NCBI GenBank assembly: GCA_910575255.1
Contig: CAJTEM010000002.1
Span: forward strand, 186,001 to 250,000
Length of the DNA: 64,000 nucleotides
From: Lachnospiraceae bacterium
Lineage (GTDB): Bacteria; Bacillota; Clostridia; Lachnospirales; Lachnospiraceae
Direction of reading: 5' to 3'
Under the pieces are notes generated by a model, which did no database searches, was not told the origin of the DNA, and saw only the letters and a list, made by a program, of their open reading frames with translations. The position numbers were made by a program, and so were the translations under genes. How positions within the stretch are numbered: the first letter of the stretch is position 1; each line of letters opens with the position of its first letter. Shown here one piece after another: positions 17,605-26,319 of the stretch.

Positions 17605-18393
17605 TTACTTACGTACTTCAAGATACTCCTGATATACCTCGCCCCAGATAAAGCTCTTCAGATCCAGGAAAGGAAGCTCCATCTTCATCTCCTGTGTCCT
17701 CGGATAGGGCAGGTCAATATCCACAATCTTCTTGATGCGCCCGGGCCTGGCGCTCATGATAATCACCTTGGTTGCCAGGATCACTGCCTCCTCCACATCG
17801 TGGGTGATGAAAAAACAGGTCTTTTTCTGTTCCTGCCAGGTCTTAATCAGCTCTGACTGTAACTGTGTCCTGGTCTGGGCATCCAAAGCTCCGAACGGCT
17901 CATCCATCAGAAGCACCTGCGGATTGACTGCATAAGCCCTGGCAATCGCCACCCTCTGCTTCATACCGCCGGACAGCTCCTTCGGATAAGAATCCGCAAA
18001 CTGCTCGAGATCTACCATCTTTAAGTACTTCATGGCAGTCTCCCGCGACTCAGCTTCGCTCACTCCCTGCAGCTTCAGGCCAAACTGCACATTCTTTAAC
18101 ACTGTCAGCCACGGAAACAGCGCATACTGCTGGAAAACCACGCCGCGCTCCGGCCCGGGACCCTTTACTTCTTTCCCGTCTACATAGACGGCGCCTGAGG
18201 TCGGCTCCAGAAGCCCTGCTATCACGTTCAGCAAGGTAGACTTTCCACAGCCGGAAGGCCCGACCACGCAGATGAACTCATTTTCCATGATATCCAGGCT
18301 GACACCATTTAACGCGACCATATCGCCGTTGCGGCCGCTATATACTTTCTCGACCTTGTCGATCTTTACCTTTACTGCACCGTTTCCTGCCAT
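17605..18393 (-). CDS. ABC transporter ATP-binding protein, SsuB/TauB type
   Basis: 262-aa ATPase with Walker A GPSGCGKST, Q-loop VVFQQYALFPWL, signature LSGGMKQRVAIARA, Walker B VLLMDEPFGALD and the switch His in FFITHDVEEAV. Overlaps the end of the permease gene by 22 bp, so it is translationally coupled. Unlike the ATPase at base 1, it has no extra insert. Confidence 0.94.
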   Translation of the reverse strand: MAGNGAVKVKIDKVEKVYSGRNGDMVALNGVSLDIMENEFICVVGPSGCGKSTLLNVIAGLLEPTSGAVYVDGKEVKGPGPERGVVFQQYALFPWLTVLKNVQFGLKLQGVSEAESRETAMKYLKMVDLEQFADSYPKELSGGMKQRVAIARAYAVNPQVLLMDEPFGALDAQTRTQLQSELIKTWQEQKKTCFFITHDVEEAVILATKVIIMSARPGRIKKIVDIDLPYPRTQEMKMELPFLDLKSFIWGEVYQEYLEVRK

Positions 18394-19160
18394 CCCGTCA
18401 GCTTCCTTTCTAAGAATTTAACTAACTGCTCCATCAACATTCCGATAATACCGATAATCAGAATTCCCAAAAGCACGGTCGCCATATCATAATATCCCTG
18501 TGCTTTCTGAATCATCATGCCCAGGCCCTTGGACGCGCCTGTCAGCTCTGCCGCCACCAGCGTGGTCAGGGAAGCGGAAAGCCCCAGCCTGGCGCCCACC
18601 AGGATAAACGGGGTGGAAGCAGGAATTACCACCTTAAAGAAGATATCCTTGTCGGAAGCCCCCAGAACCCTCGCCGCCTTGATCAGGGTAGCATCCACGT
18701 TGCATACGCCCTGATAAATGGTAACCACCAACACCAGAAATGAAGCAATGAAAATCACGATCACCTTTGCCTCCTCACCGACACCCGCACCGGTTATCAC
18801 CAGCGGAATATAGGCCAGAGGCGGAATGTTCCGCACAAACTGCACCCACGGTGCCACCAGATTACGGAACGGCGCATACCATCCCATCAGAAACGCGATC
18901 GGGATCGAAATCACAAATCCCAGAGAAAAGCCCGCAATCACCCGAAAAAGGCTGATATACGTGTGCTGCCACAGGGTTCCGTCGGACACCTTATCCACCA
19001 GCTTGGCAAATACCTCCCACGGCTCGGCAAACACCACGCCGCCGGCCTCCGTGGACGCGATGAAGATCCACAGCAAAACCGCCACTGCCAGCGACAAAAG
19101 CATCCATGCTTTGTCTGGGATCTGCGTCCAGAAAGACTTATCTTTTTTTCTTGTCTCCAT
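18372..19160 (-). CDS. ABC transporter permease, SsuC/TauC type
   Basis: 262-aa permease with about six hydrophobic segments, opening LSLAVAVLLWIFIAST, and an EAA-like loop around AARVLGASDKDIFFKVVIPAS. First gene of the second sulfonate/nitrate-type ABC operon. AGGAGGGG stands 5 bases before the ATG. Confidence 0.93.
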   Translation of the reverse strand: METRKKDKSFWTQIPDKAWMLLSLAVAVLLWIFIASTEAGGVVFAEPWEVFAKLVDKVSDGTLWQHTYISLFRVIAGFSLGFVISIPIAFLMGWYAPFRNLVAPWVQFVRNIPPLAYIPLVITGAGVGEEAKVIVIFIASFLVLVVTIYQGVCNVDATLIKAARVLGASDKDIFFKVVIPASTPFILVGARLGLSASLTTLVAAELTGASKGLGMMIQKAQGYYDMATVLLGILIIGIIGMLMEQLVKFLERKLTGWQETVQ

Positions 19161-19247
19161 GTATACCCCTCCTGCTCTTTTTGCAACCTGCCGGTCACAT
19201 TCTGTTGATCCTGTTGATCAGAAGCTAACTTACCATTTCCACCCCTG

Positions 19248-19275
19248 ATAGTACTTAGTTTACCGGATTTTGCAA
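19248..19275 (-). promoter_or_regulatory. Promoter of the second ABC operon
   Basis: On the minus strand: -35 TTGCAA (19275-19270), 16-bp spacer, -10 TACTAT (19253-19248). Lies about 90 bases before the permease start and just downstream of the 19-bp palindrome. Confidence 0.5.
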
Positions 19276-19284
19276 AAAAAAACA

Positions 19285-19303
19285 GTATGAAATATTTTCA
19301 TAC
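19285..19303. promoter_or_regulatory. Candidate operator, perfect 19-bp palindrome
   Basis: GTATGAAATATTTTCATAC: 8-bp arms GTATGAAA/TTTCATAC around TAT, placed between the divergent ABC operon and the LacI-type gene and directly upstream of the ABC -35 box. A good site for a dimeric regulator, though it lacks the central CG usual for LacI operators. Confidence 0.5.
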
Positions 19304-19333
19304 CGTTTGCGGAAAGCTTTTTCTTTTTTTACT

Positions 19334-19343
19334 CAAACGTTTG
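19334..19343. promoter_or_regulatory. Candidate LacI-type operator (CAAACGTTTG)
   Basis: A 10-bp palindrome with central CG, as in most LacI/PurR/CcpA operators, about 100 bases before the start of the LacI-type gene. Fits autoregulation. Confidence 0.5.
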
Positions 19344-19441
19344 TTGATATCGCCATGGAATTTTTCCGAAAAATCCATTACAATAAAAGAGAAAAGCACT
19401 GCTGTCGAATCCGCAAACATCTGCAGGAAGGAGAACCGGAT

Positions 19442-20482
19442 ATGACTTTGAAAGAAATTGCCGTTGAGGCAGGAGTTTCGGTCTCTACCGTTTCCCGTGT
19501 CATCAACAAAAGCAGCAAATCCCCTGCCAGTCAACAGGTACAAGACCGGATCTGGGAGATCGTCCGCCGTACCGGCTATACTCCCAACAGCAACGCCCGC
19601 CAGCTGAAAATGGGCAATCCCGCCGCCCCCGCCGGCGCCTCACGCTCCATCGCCTGCCTCTTCGCCCGCGTCCACGAAGCAGAGACAGACACCTTTTTCG
19701 CCTCCCTGGCCCGCAGCATCGAGAAGGAAGCCTTTAAACATGGATACATCGTCAAATACACTTTCACTGCTTTTGATATCCATGATCCGAATATTTTCCG
19801 GCTGATCTCGGACAATCATGTGGACGGGGTCGCTGTCCTGGGCCGTTGTGACAAACATCTTCTGAAGTTTTTGAAGCAGTATTTCCGCTATGTCGCTTAT
19901 ACCGGCCTCAACAATCTCGATGCCAAATATGATCAGATTGTCTGTGACGGGTATCAGGCAGCAATCACTGCCATGGAACATCTTTTAAAGCTGGGACATA
20001 CCCGGATCGCCTATGTGGGAGAGACCAGCAGTGAAGACCGCTACCGCGGATACTGCACGGCTCTGGCCGAAGCAGGACTTTCCTTCTGCCGGGAACTGGT
20101 ATCCGATGAATCCCTGTCCCCGGAAGGCGGATATCACGGAACCGACCGGATTCTCAAAAAAGGGATAACTGTCAGCGCTTTTTTCTGTCCCAATGACGCA
20201 ACAGCAATCGGAGCCATGCGTGCCGTCAAGGAACACGGACTCTCGATCCCTGAGGATATCTCCCTGATCAGCATCGATGACATTGACACGGCGCAATATC
20301 TGACCCCGATGCTGACCACCATCCACATTCCGGTGGAAGAGATGGGGCAGATGACAGCCAAGATCCTGATTGACCGGATCGAGGGAGGACACACATTGCC
20401 TGTCAAGGTCAATCTCCCCTATTATATTGCAGGGAGGGAAAGCTGTGGGGAGTGCAGCGTTTTCCGCAAGTCAGGGACATAA
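19442..20482 (+). CDS. LacI family transcriptional regulator
   Basis: 346-aa repressor. N-terminal HTH TLKEIAVEAGVSVSTVSRVI with hinge region to about residue 60, then a periplasmic-binding-protein-like effector domain (HTRIAYVGE and FFCPNDATAIGAMRAVKE are family blocks). Start chosen at ATG 19442, preceded by GGAAGGAG; an upstream extension would precede the HTH without homology. It reads divergently from the ABC operon and is followed 47 bp later by an aldose-1-epimerase-like gene, so a sugar effector is likely. Confidence 0.92.
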   Translation: MTLKEIAVEAGVSVSTVSRVINKSSKSPASQQVQDRIWEIVRRTGYTPNSNARQLKMGNPAAPAGASRSIACLFARVHEAETDTFFASLARSIEKEAFKHGYIVKYTFTAFDIHDPNIFRLISDNHVDGVAVLGRCDKHLLKFLKQYFRYVAYTGLNNLDAKYDQIVCDGYQAAITAMEHLLKLGHTRIAYVGETSSEDRYRGYCTALAEAGLSFCRELVSDESLSPEGGYHGTDRILKKGITVSAFFCPNDATAIGAMRAVKEHGLSIPEDISLISIDDIDTAQYLTPMLTTIHIPVEEMGQMTAKILIDRIEGGHTLPVKVNLPYYIAGRESCGECSVFRKSGT

Positions 20483-20529
20483 AGACAGGCAAAGCAATAC
20501 CAAGAAAAAGGAAAGGATGGAAAACTGTT

Positions 20530-21417
20530 ATGACCATTACCATTCAGGACAACGCCACTCACACTACTGCTGCCATCGAATCTTTGGGTGCACAGCTCGT
20601 CTCTTTCAAGGATGCTTCCGGAAAGGAATACATCTGGCAGCGCAATCCGGATATCTGGCCGCGCTGCTCTCCGCTTCTTTTTCCCGTAGTCGGCAATTGC
20701 CGCAACGGACGAACCCGTTTCGAAGGAGAATGGTTCGAAATGGAAAAGCATGGTTTCTGTAAGGAATCCGATTTCACGGTTGTCAGACAAAGTGACCATA
20801 CCGTCACATTTCGTCTTGCCGCCAATGCACAGACCAGACGCTCCTATCCCTATGAATTTGTCCTCTCCCTGACCTATCGCCTGAAGAACGGGGTTCTGCT
20901 TCTGGATTATTGTGTAGAAAACTCCGACAGCCGCGAGATCTGCTATGGCATCGGCTCGCATCCGGGCTTTGTCTGCCCGCTGGAAAAGGAAGAATCTTTT
21001 GAGGATTATCAGCTGGAATTTGAAACGGAAGAAGACACCTGTGCCATGCCCTACGACCTGCAGTCTCTGCAGTTCGATGCCGAAGGGAAAGGACTCGTCC
21101 TTTCTCACACCCGTGTCCTCCCGCTCTCCTATGAGCTGTTTCGGGGTGATGCCATCTACTTTGATTCGATTCGTTCCCGACGGGTCTCCCTGGTTCATCG
21201 GCATACCCGTCGGGGCATCGAGGTCTCATACCCCGGCTTTGAGACCATTGCCTTCTGGACACCGTATGGCAAGAATGCTCCCTTCCTCTGCATCGAGCCG
21301 TGGAACAGCTGCGCCATCCGCTCGGATGAGGATGATGAATTCCTTCACCGCCATCATGTTCAGATACTAAAGCCCGGGGAAACCAAGTGCTATCCGATGG
21401 AGATCCGTATCCTCTGA
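20530..21417 (+). CDS. Aldose 1-epimerase family protein
   Basis: 295-aa galactose-mutarotase-like beta-sandwich protein. Family blocks: SLGAQLVSFKDASGKEYIWQ near the N-terminus, CSPLLFPVVGN, GIGSHPGF (active-site His) and FLCIEPWNS near the C-terminus. It interconverts sugar anomers. AAAGGA precedes the ATG. Probably in one transcript with the LacI-type gene. Confidence 0.88.
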   Translation: MTITIQDNATHTTAAIESLGAQLVSFKDASGKEYIWQRNPDIWPRCSPLLFPVVGNCRNGRTRFEGEWFEMEKHGFCKESDFTVVRQSDHTVTFRLAANAQTRRSYPYEFVLSLTYRLKNGVLLLDYCVENSDSREICYGIGSHPGFVCPLEKEESFEDYQLEFETEEDTCAMPYDLQSLQFDAEGKGLVLSHTRVLPLSYELFRGDAIYFDSIRSRRVSLVHRHTRRGIEVSYPGFETIAFWTPYGKNAPFLCIEPWNSCAIRSDEDDEFLHRHHVQILKPGETKCYPMEIRIL

Positions 21418-21472
21418 CCTCACAGTACCCGGCTCATAGCCTGCTGCGTTACCAATCGGATGTCCCGTCAGC

Positions 21473-22006
21473 TTACTGCGGGGCAAATTCCTCACACCAG
21501 ACTGCAGTTCCGGCTTTGAGTGACTGCTTCACATCCAGGATCCGCTGATTCTCGGAGCCCCGGAACTTCAATCGAAGATTCTTCTTTTCTTCGACGAATT
21601 TCCCGTCCACCATTACGTCAAAAAGCGGCACCAGCTCCCGGGTAATCTTTGATTCCGGGAGCATTCTAAACAGCACGTCTTTTTCGAAATCATAGCCGGT
21701 AAAACACCAGATGCTCTTATCCGGATACTGCTCCCGCACCTTTTTGATGAAAGGCAGCAGTCCCGCCTGATTCGCCGGTTCCATGGGTTCTCCGCCAAGC
21801 AGCGTCAATCCCACAATATACTCCGGAGCCAGAAGACGCAGAATCTCCTCTTGTGTCTCCCTGGTAAATTCCTGCCCATAATCAAAATCCCACGCCTCAG
21901 AATTAAAGCATCCCTTACAATGATGAGTACAGCCGCTGACAAACAAGGTTACTCTGACTCCCGGACCATTGGCAACATCTGTCGGCTTAATCGTAGCATA
22001 ATTCAT
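21473..22006 (-). CDS. nrdG: Anaerobic ribonucleoside-triphosphate reductase activating protein
   Basis: 177-aa radical SAM enzyme that makes the glycyl radical on NrdD under anoxia. The cluster motif CxxxCxxC is seen in SGCTHHCKGCFNSEAW, and GLTLLGGEPMEPAN is the SAM-binding GGE block. nrdD is not adjacent here. It converges on the epimerase gene. Confidence 0.93.
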   Translation of the reverse strand: MNYATIKPTDVANGPGVRVTLFVSGCTHHCKGCFNSEAWDFDYGQEFTRETQEEILRLLAPEYIVGLTLLGGEPMEPANQAGLLPFIKKVREQYPDKSIWCFTGYDFEKDVLFRMLPESKITRELVPLFDVMVDGKFVEEKKNLRLKFRGSENQRILDVKQSLKAGTAVWCEEFAPQ

Positions 22007-22115
22007 CTTCTCCGGCTCCCTTCCTTTGATTCATTTTAACAAGCACCGGGGAGAAAGTCAATAGATCTGTCTTTCCTCATCATGGCAGACAAGCTTTGGG
22101 GGTACTGTTCACGGG

Positions 22116-22163
22116 CAGTGTCAGTTCGTTAAGCCGTTCCAAGAAGTACGCCAGGGAAGAGGA
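22116..22163 (+). repeat. Left-end fragment of the foldback repeat family (copy C)
   Basis: CAGTGTCAGTTCGTTAAGCC followed by a GTACGCCAGGGAA block, diverged from the left end of the 309-bp repeats. It is preceded by TACTGTTCACGGG, a flank also found next to copies D and G. No right end is present. It lies just upstream of the bioB operator. Confidence 0.7.
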
Positions 22164-22180
22164 GAAAAAGCGGTTCAAAA

Positions 22181-22235
22181 ATGTCAACCGTGTTTGAGTT
22201 TTTTGGTTGACATTTGTTGTTTTTCTGATACACTA
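22181..22235 (+). promoter_or_regulatory. bioB promoter with BirA-type operator
   Basis: ATGTCAACC (22181-22189) and GGTTGACAT (22205-22213) form a perfect 9-bp inverted repeat with a 15-bp spacer. This matches the BirA (biotin repressor) box of Firmicutes, usually written TTGTTAACC-N15-GGTTAACAA with variation. The right arm contains the -35 TTGACA (22207-22212); a -10 TACACT follows at 22229-22234 (16-bp spacer). Biotin-bound BirA would block RNA polymerase here. BirA itself is not in the window. Confidence 0.85.
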
Positions 22236-22271
22236 TTGTCAACTATATTTTTATTCTAAGGAGATAAGCAT

Positions 22272-23243
22272 ATGAACCCACTTACTTTGGCTCAGGAGAT
22301 TATTGACGGAAGGCGGATCTGCCGGGAGGATGATCTCTCCTTTTTTCTGACTTGCGGACTAGAGGAGCTTTGCGAAGGAGCCGATAAAATCCGAAAGCAT
22401 TTTATCGGAGATAAGGTTGATCTGTGTTCAATCATCAATGGCCGAAGCGGTCTCTGCCCGGAAGACTGTAAATATTGTGCCCAATCTGTACATCATCACA
22501 CAAGCTGTGAAGTCTACGCTTTCCTTCCGGAAGAAGAGATCATAAATGCCTGCAAGCTGAATGAACGGGAAGGGGTGGATCGTTTTTCTATTGTTACCTC
22601 CGGAAAAGCCCTGACAGGGGAAGAATTCGAAAAAGCTATTCACGCCTGCAAGACCATGCACAAAGAATGTAAGATTGATTTATGTGCCTCTATGGGCTTT
22701 CTGGATGAACAGCAGCTGCATCGCCTTCATGAGGCAGGCGTCACCAGCTACCATCATAATATAGAAACTTCCAAACGCAACTTTCCTAATATCTGCACTA
22801 CCCACACCTATGCGCAGAAAATCGAGACCCTCAAAAAGGTAAAAGCAGAAGGCATGTGTGCCTGCTCCGGCGGAATCATCGGTATGGGGGAAACCTGGGA
22901 AGACCGTCTGGATATGGCAGTCAGCCTTGCCGAACTCGGCATTGATTCGATTCCGATTAATGCTCTGATGCCGATTCCAGGCACTCCTCTGGAGAATGAA
23001 CCACGTCTGAGCGAGGATGATATTCTGCGGACCATTGCCTTTTTCCGCTACATCAACCCGCTTGCCAACATCCGTCTTGCCGCAGGCCGCGCTCTCCTGA
23101 CAGAAGACGGCAGAATTGCCTTCCAGTCCGGCGCCTCCGCAACCATCACCGGAAATATGCTGACCACAGCCGCCTGCGCCACAATCCGCAGTGACCGGAA
23201 AATGCTGACTGACCTGGGCAGGATTTGTTCCAACACACTCTAA
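22272..23243 (+). CDS. bioB: Biotin synthase
   Basis: 323-aa radical SAM enzyme that inserts sulfur into dethiobiotin. The cluster motif is CPEDCKYCAQS (CxxxCxxC). YHHNIETSKRNFP and CSGGIIGMGETWEDR are diagnostic BioB blocks, and the Arg in IRLAAGR is near the second cluster. AAGGAG stands 8 bases before the ATG. No other bio genes are adjacent, which suggests use of an imported precursor or genes elsewhere. Confidence 0.96.
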   Translation: MNPLTLAQEIIDGRRICREDDLSFFLTCGLEELCEGADKIRKHFIGDKVDLCSIINGRSGLCPEDCKYCAQSVHHHTSCEVYAFLPEEEIINACKLNEREGVDRFSIVTSGKALTGEEFEKAIHACKTMHKECKIDLCASMGFLDEQQLHRLHEAGVTSYHHNIETSKRNFPNICTTHTYAQKIETLKKVKAEGMCACSGGIIGMGETWEDRLDMAVSLAELGIDSIPINALMPIPGTPLENEPRLSEDDILRTIAFFRYINPLANIRLAAGRALLTEDGRIAFQSGASATITGNMLTTAACATIRSDRKMLTDLGRICSNTL

Positions 23244-23379
23244 TGCCCCGGCAGACGATTTCTGGAGAACTGTACAAATAAAATACCCAATCGTCCAAAC
23301 AAAAGCCTCCCTCGCCTCTTATTTTCAATGCTGCTCATTGATGTGCTCCTCCATGTAACGGATAATCCGGTTGTAGGTC

Positions 23380-23898
23380 TCATTGGGGCGTTCCAGGCGG
23401 GGATAGTACCAGATAGGCTCCCCGCATCTCACAGACGGTTTTTGAAAGGATGCCCCGCCCCTTGACCCGGGCCACAAGCATCGGGCTGCCAACCTGGACC
23501 TCCTGGCAGATCTTGCTGTACACAGGAAGCTTTTCCAAAAGAGTTCCGTTTTCCAAAAGGATGTCAAGGGTAAATTCCGTCACATACCGGGTACACACAT
23601 AGACCTTGCCCACACAGGAGCCATAGCAAATGCCAATGGGACGGCGCCGGAAAAGACGGTAGCGGTTATAATGGGAAAGAGCAAACGGGAACGTTATTCC
23701 CAGCCCCAGCAGCAGAACTGTCACGTAGTCCAGGGGATTTCTGGCTTCAAAGATCTGGTAAAGTATGATCAAAAGCAGGAAAAGGAGAATCAGGGCATAT
23801 ACATACAGACCGCATAAACGGCTGACAAAAATCTCCCGCTCCTGGCGGAGGATGTATCTTCGGACATCCCTGCCGGGGCGCTGCCATTGCTTTGTCAT
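23380..23898 (-). CDS. Membrane protein of unknown function
   Basis: 172-aa protein, not recognised. It has a positively charged N-terminus, two hydrophobic segments (about residues 30-48 and 57-77), then a soluble C-terminal domain that looks like a small beta-rich fold. AAAGGAG lies 9 bases before the ATG. The frame ends with LVLSPPGTPQ, but an overlapping frame just downstream (to 23325) reads RLERPNETYNRIIRYMEE, which looks like a natural C-terminus, so a one-base frameshift near 23410 is possible. Confidence 0.6.
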   Translation of the reverse strand: MTKQWQRPGRDVRRYILRQEREIFVSRLCGLYVYALILLFLLLIILYQIFEARNPLDYVTVLLLGLGITFPFALSHYNRYRLFRRRPIGICYGSCVGKVYVCTRYVTEFTLDILLENGTLLEKLPVYSKICQEVQVGSPMLVARVKGRGILSKTVCEMRGAYLVLSPPGTPQ

Positions 23899-24491
23899 AA
23901 AGGCGGCTCCTTTCTGCCAAAGACCCGGGAAATGATAGGGGGCTGTGGCGGGGTTTTGTATCTATTATATATGATTTTTGCGGGGTTGTCATTTGGATTT
24001 GTTGAAAATAAAAAAAGAGGGGGGGAACAGGGCAATGTCAGTAAGTTAAGCGTTTCTGAAAGGTACGCCAGGGAAACGGGGAGAGAAGCCATCGGAAATG
24101 GTCTGCGGATTTTTCCGGTTTCGAGATCAAGAATTCCTAAAATTCCTGATTTTTGCGAAAAGCGAAACGAAAATTCACAAACTCGCTGCGCTCAGACAGT
24201 GTGAATTTTCGTTTCCACGCAAAACTCAGAAATTTAAGGACTTCTAAATCTCTGCAAAGTCAAAATTCGCAGACCATTTCCGATGGCTGCTCTCCCCGTT
24301 TCCCTGGCTGTGTTTCGCGATTTCTTAACTTACTGACATTGGGGAACAGGGGGGACTTTTTCCCGTTTCGGGATTAAGAAGCACTAAAGTTTCTGAATTT
24401 TGCTAATAAGTACAGTTTAATAATAAAGAGTGATTTTTTTGCCAAAAACACACCACTTGTGTTTTTCGGAGTACAGACAGAAAGGAAACGT
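23899..24491. other. Intergenic stretch containing repeat copy A
   Basis: 593 bases without a supportable gene. Over half is the 309-bp foldback repeat. The rest is G-rich (around 24015-24032) or AT-rich leader before the gene at 24492. A frame reading KRKFTNSLRSDSVNFRF lies inside the repeat and is not counted as a gene. Confidence 0.7.
24033..24341. repeat. Foldback repeat, full-length copy A (309 bp)
   Basis: Terminal inverted repeats CAATGTCAGTAAGTTAAG and CTTAACTTACTGACATTG. Almost the whole element folds back on itself: an arm from about 24070 (GGGAAACGGGGAGAGAAGCC) pairs with the complement ending near 24306, and a central hairpin has the stem CGAAAATTCACA/TGTGAATTTTCG. GGGAACAGGG occurs directly on both sides, as a 10-bp target-site duplication would. 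Confidence 0.85.
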
Positions 24492-25001
24492 ATGATGAGC
24501 AGATATATCAGGGAGATCGATTTGCAGCTTCCGGAGAATGAGGTGAGGGGGCTGATGGACCATTTTCTGAAGGAGAACGGATTTTACCGGGGAGAGTGGA
24601 AGGGACAGACATGCTGGACCGCCGATTATGGGATGAATAAGCCGGCTACTGCTCTAAAGATTACCGGGGTGTATTTTTTTGATTATACCTACGAAAACGG
24701 CAGGCTGCATTTCGAAGCCTGGGTAAGGGACGGAAAGAAGAAAGAAACAGGACTGACAGGGTGGTATAACTGGCAGATGAAGGCGCCTTACACCGGCCTT
24801 GTGGCCGGGCTGGAGAAAAAGCTGATCAACGAACTGCCCCAGGACAGCGAACTGCGGCTTCAGGCAGGGGACAGCATCCAGATCGAAGACAACAAAAGGA
24901 GGATGGACAAGGCACGCCTGATTTTGGGAGCCGTGTGCCTCCTGATTTTTATGAACGCACTTTTCAATGTCCTGAAACATGTGGCCTTGCTGGGATTCTG
25001 A
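24492..25001 (+). CDS. Hypothetical protein with C-terminal membrane segment
   Basis: 169-aa protein, not recognised. A soluble N-terminal part (residues 1-125, several Trp and Tyr, for example EWKGQTCWTADYGM) is followed by one hydrophobic segment near the end (about 142-165, LILGAVCLLIFMNALF). This suggests a tail-anchored protein. AAAGGAAACGT precedes a double ATG. It is isolated between repeats. Confidence 0.6.
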   Translation: MMSRYIREIDLQLPENEVRGLMDHFLKENGFYRGEWKGQTCWTADYGMNKPATALKITGVYFFDYTYENGRLHFEAWVRDGKKKETGLTGWYNWQMKAPYTGLVAGLEKKLINELPQDSELRLQAGDSIQIEDNKRRMDKARLILGAVCLLIFMNALFNVLKHVALLGF

Positions 25002-25022
25002 CCTCTGCACACGGGCCAATGA

Positions 25023-25107
25023 CATGATATTGGTGTCAAAAGGTCTTTTGACACCTCTGATACCGGATTGCTCCGCACTTTGTGCTCCCGCAATCCTTGG
25101 TATCATG
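25023..25107. repeat. REP-like palindromic element (85 bp)
   Basis: Bounded by CATGATA and TATCATG. Contains two hairpins: GGTGTCAAAAG/CTTTTGACACC, and GATACCGGATTGC with GCAATCCTTGGTATC. The segment GATACC-GGATTGCTCCGCA recurs in the sdaAB leader (60312 onward), so this is a dispersed family. Confidence 0.7.
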
Positions 25108-25156
25108 CCATTTACTTAAGCTCCGGGAATATTCAGCCTTGGAAAAAGAAGAGGAA

Positions 25157-25193
25157 GGCGTACCTTTTGGTATTTCTTAACTAACTGACATTG
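25157..25193. repeat. End fragment of the foldback repeat family (copy E)
   Basis: GGCGTACCTTTTGG followed by TTCTTAACTAACTGACATTG is the reverse complement of the left end of copy D. A preceding CAGCCTTGGA block resembles copy F. Confidence 0.65.
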
Positions 25194-25242
25194 GCGCACG
25201 GTCGGGGATTCCCACAGAACCGCTCCCCAAAACTTAGTGTGT

Positions 25243-25768
25243 GTTTGAAAATTCATTCCCGTCATCTGTGCAATCGGACAATGTTCCGTATTTGTAACAC
25301 TGACCAGGGAGGAACCCGCTTTTTTGCAGCCATTGATCAGAGAAATCAGTTCCTCCCCGCCTCCCTGGGAGGAGAGGATAAGGAGGGCAGGCTTTGCCTC
25401 TCCCGGTTTCCCGAAAGGATGATCTGGCCTGCGGCTTCGCAGATTTTCGCGGCCTGCGCCATTTTCTCTGCAAACCCTTCGTCTTTTTCCGCGTTTTTCA
25501 TATACTGTATGGCCGGATCCGCATCAAAACTTCCCTTTCGGTCAGACCTGTCCAGCTCCTGCCTGACCCGGTACTTCAGTTCCGTATACCCGGAACATCC
25601 CGCCTTTTCGCAGAAGCGGAGGACCGTTGTGGCGGATACCCCGGCCCCTCCCGCAATCTGCCGGATATTCATTTCCGGCACCATTTCCAAATGAGATACC
25701 ATAAAATTGTAAACCCTGAATTCACCAAGATTCATTTTCCTAAGCTGTTCGTAAGAGAAAACCGGCAT
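25243..25768 (-). pseudogene. RpiR/MurR family regulator, broken copy 2
   Basis: The N-terminal HTH is intact (IRQIAGGAGVSATTVLRFCEKAG). After AAGQIILSG part of the SIS domain is missing and the frame shifts; the SIS reading resumes in another frame as LILSSQGGGEELISLI and KAGSSLVSVTNTEHCPIAQM. It then ends inside the 23-bp dispersed repeat at 25241-25263. Lies directly downstream of another RpiR remnant; both probably once controlled a sugar-acid locus. Confidence 0.85.
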
Positions 25769-25787
25769 GGATACCTCCCTTTTCAGC

Positions 25788-26319
25788 TTTCCTCATTGTA
25801 TAGTCCTTTTGCCAATGTTTCAATAATGTACAGCACCGGGATTTGCGTGGTCACATTTCTGTCATTGACCATCCGTTCCGTGACATGATAGGAAATGTTG
25901 CAGTCCGCCATTTTTGACAGAACCGAGTTGGCATTGTTGGTGACGGAAATCAGGGGTCAGCCTCTCTGCTGGAGATGGGAGGCGATATACAGGGTCTGCC
26001 TGGTCATGCCGGACTCGGATAAGACGATCATAACCGTGCCCTCGGAAGGGTTCTGAAGAATCGGCAGCCACGGGTCATCGATAAACAGGCTGAAATACCC
26101 TACATTGGAAAAATACCTTGCCCCATATTTTCCCAGTATTCCGGAGGTGCCTATGCCGATAAACAAAATGCACTTTGACTTGACAAGAATCTTAAGGGCC
26201 ATGGCGGCTAATTCCTTGATTGTGATCTTATGGAGCTGTTTCTTGTGTTTTACAATACAGTCGTAAACTGCGAAATCAAGTTCGGTAAACTGTTCCATTA
26301 CTTCTTTGGTAAACATCAT
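25788..26319 (-). pseudogene. RpiR/MurR family regulator, broken copy 1
   Basis: Starts MMFTKEVMEQFTELDFAVYD, but most of the HTH is deleted (TIKELA joins AMALKILVKSK). The SIS domain follows with GIGTSGILGKYGARYFSNVG. After SHLQQRG there is an in-frame TGA where relatives usually have Cys, and the reading continues in the same frame with PLISVTNNANSVLSKMADCN through to KGLYNEES and a TGA at about 25788. One nonsense codon plus a deletion make it inactive. Confidence 0.88.

Noticed and set aside
20422-21204. A 260-residue open frame on the minus strand.
   Set aside because: It is antisense to the aldose-1-epimerase gene, which has clear family blocks and a ribosome site.
25860-26319. A selenocysteine-containing RpiR protein.
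   Set aside because: The gene also lacks most of its HTH domain, and no SECIS-like hairpin is obvious after the TGA. Decay is the simpler explanation; kept as a low-interest finding only.
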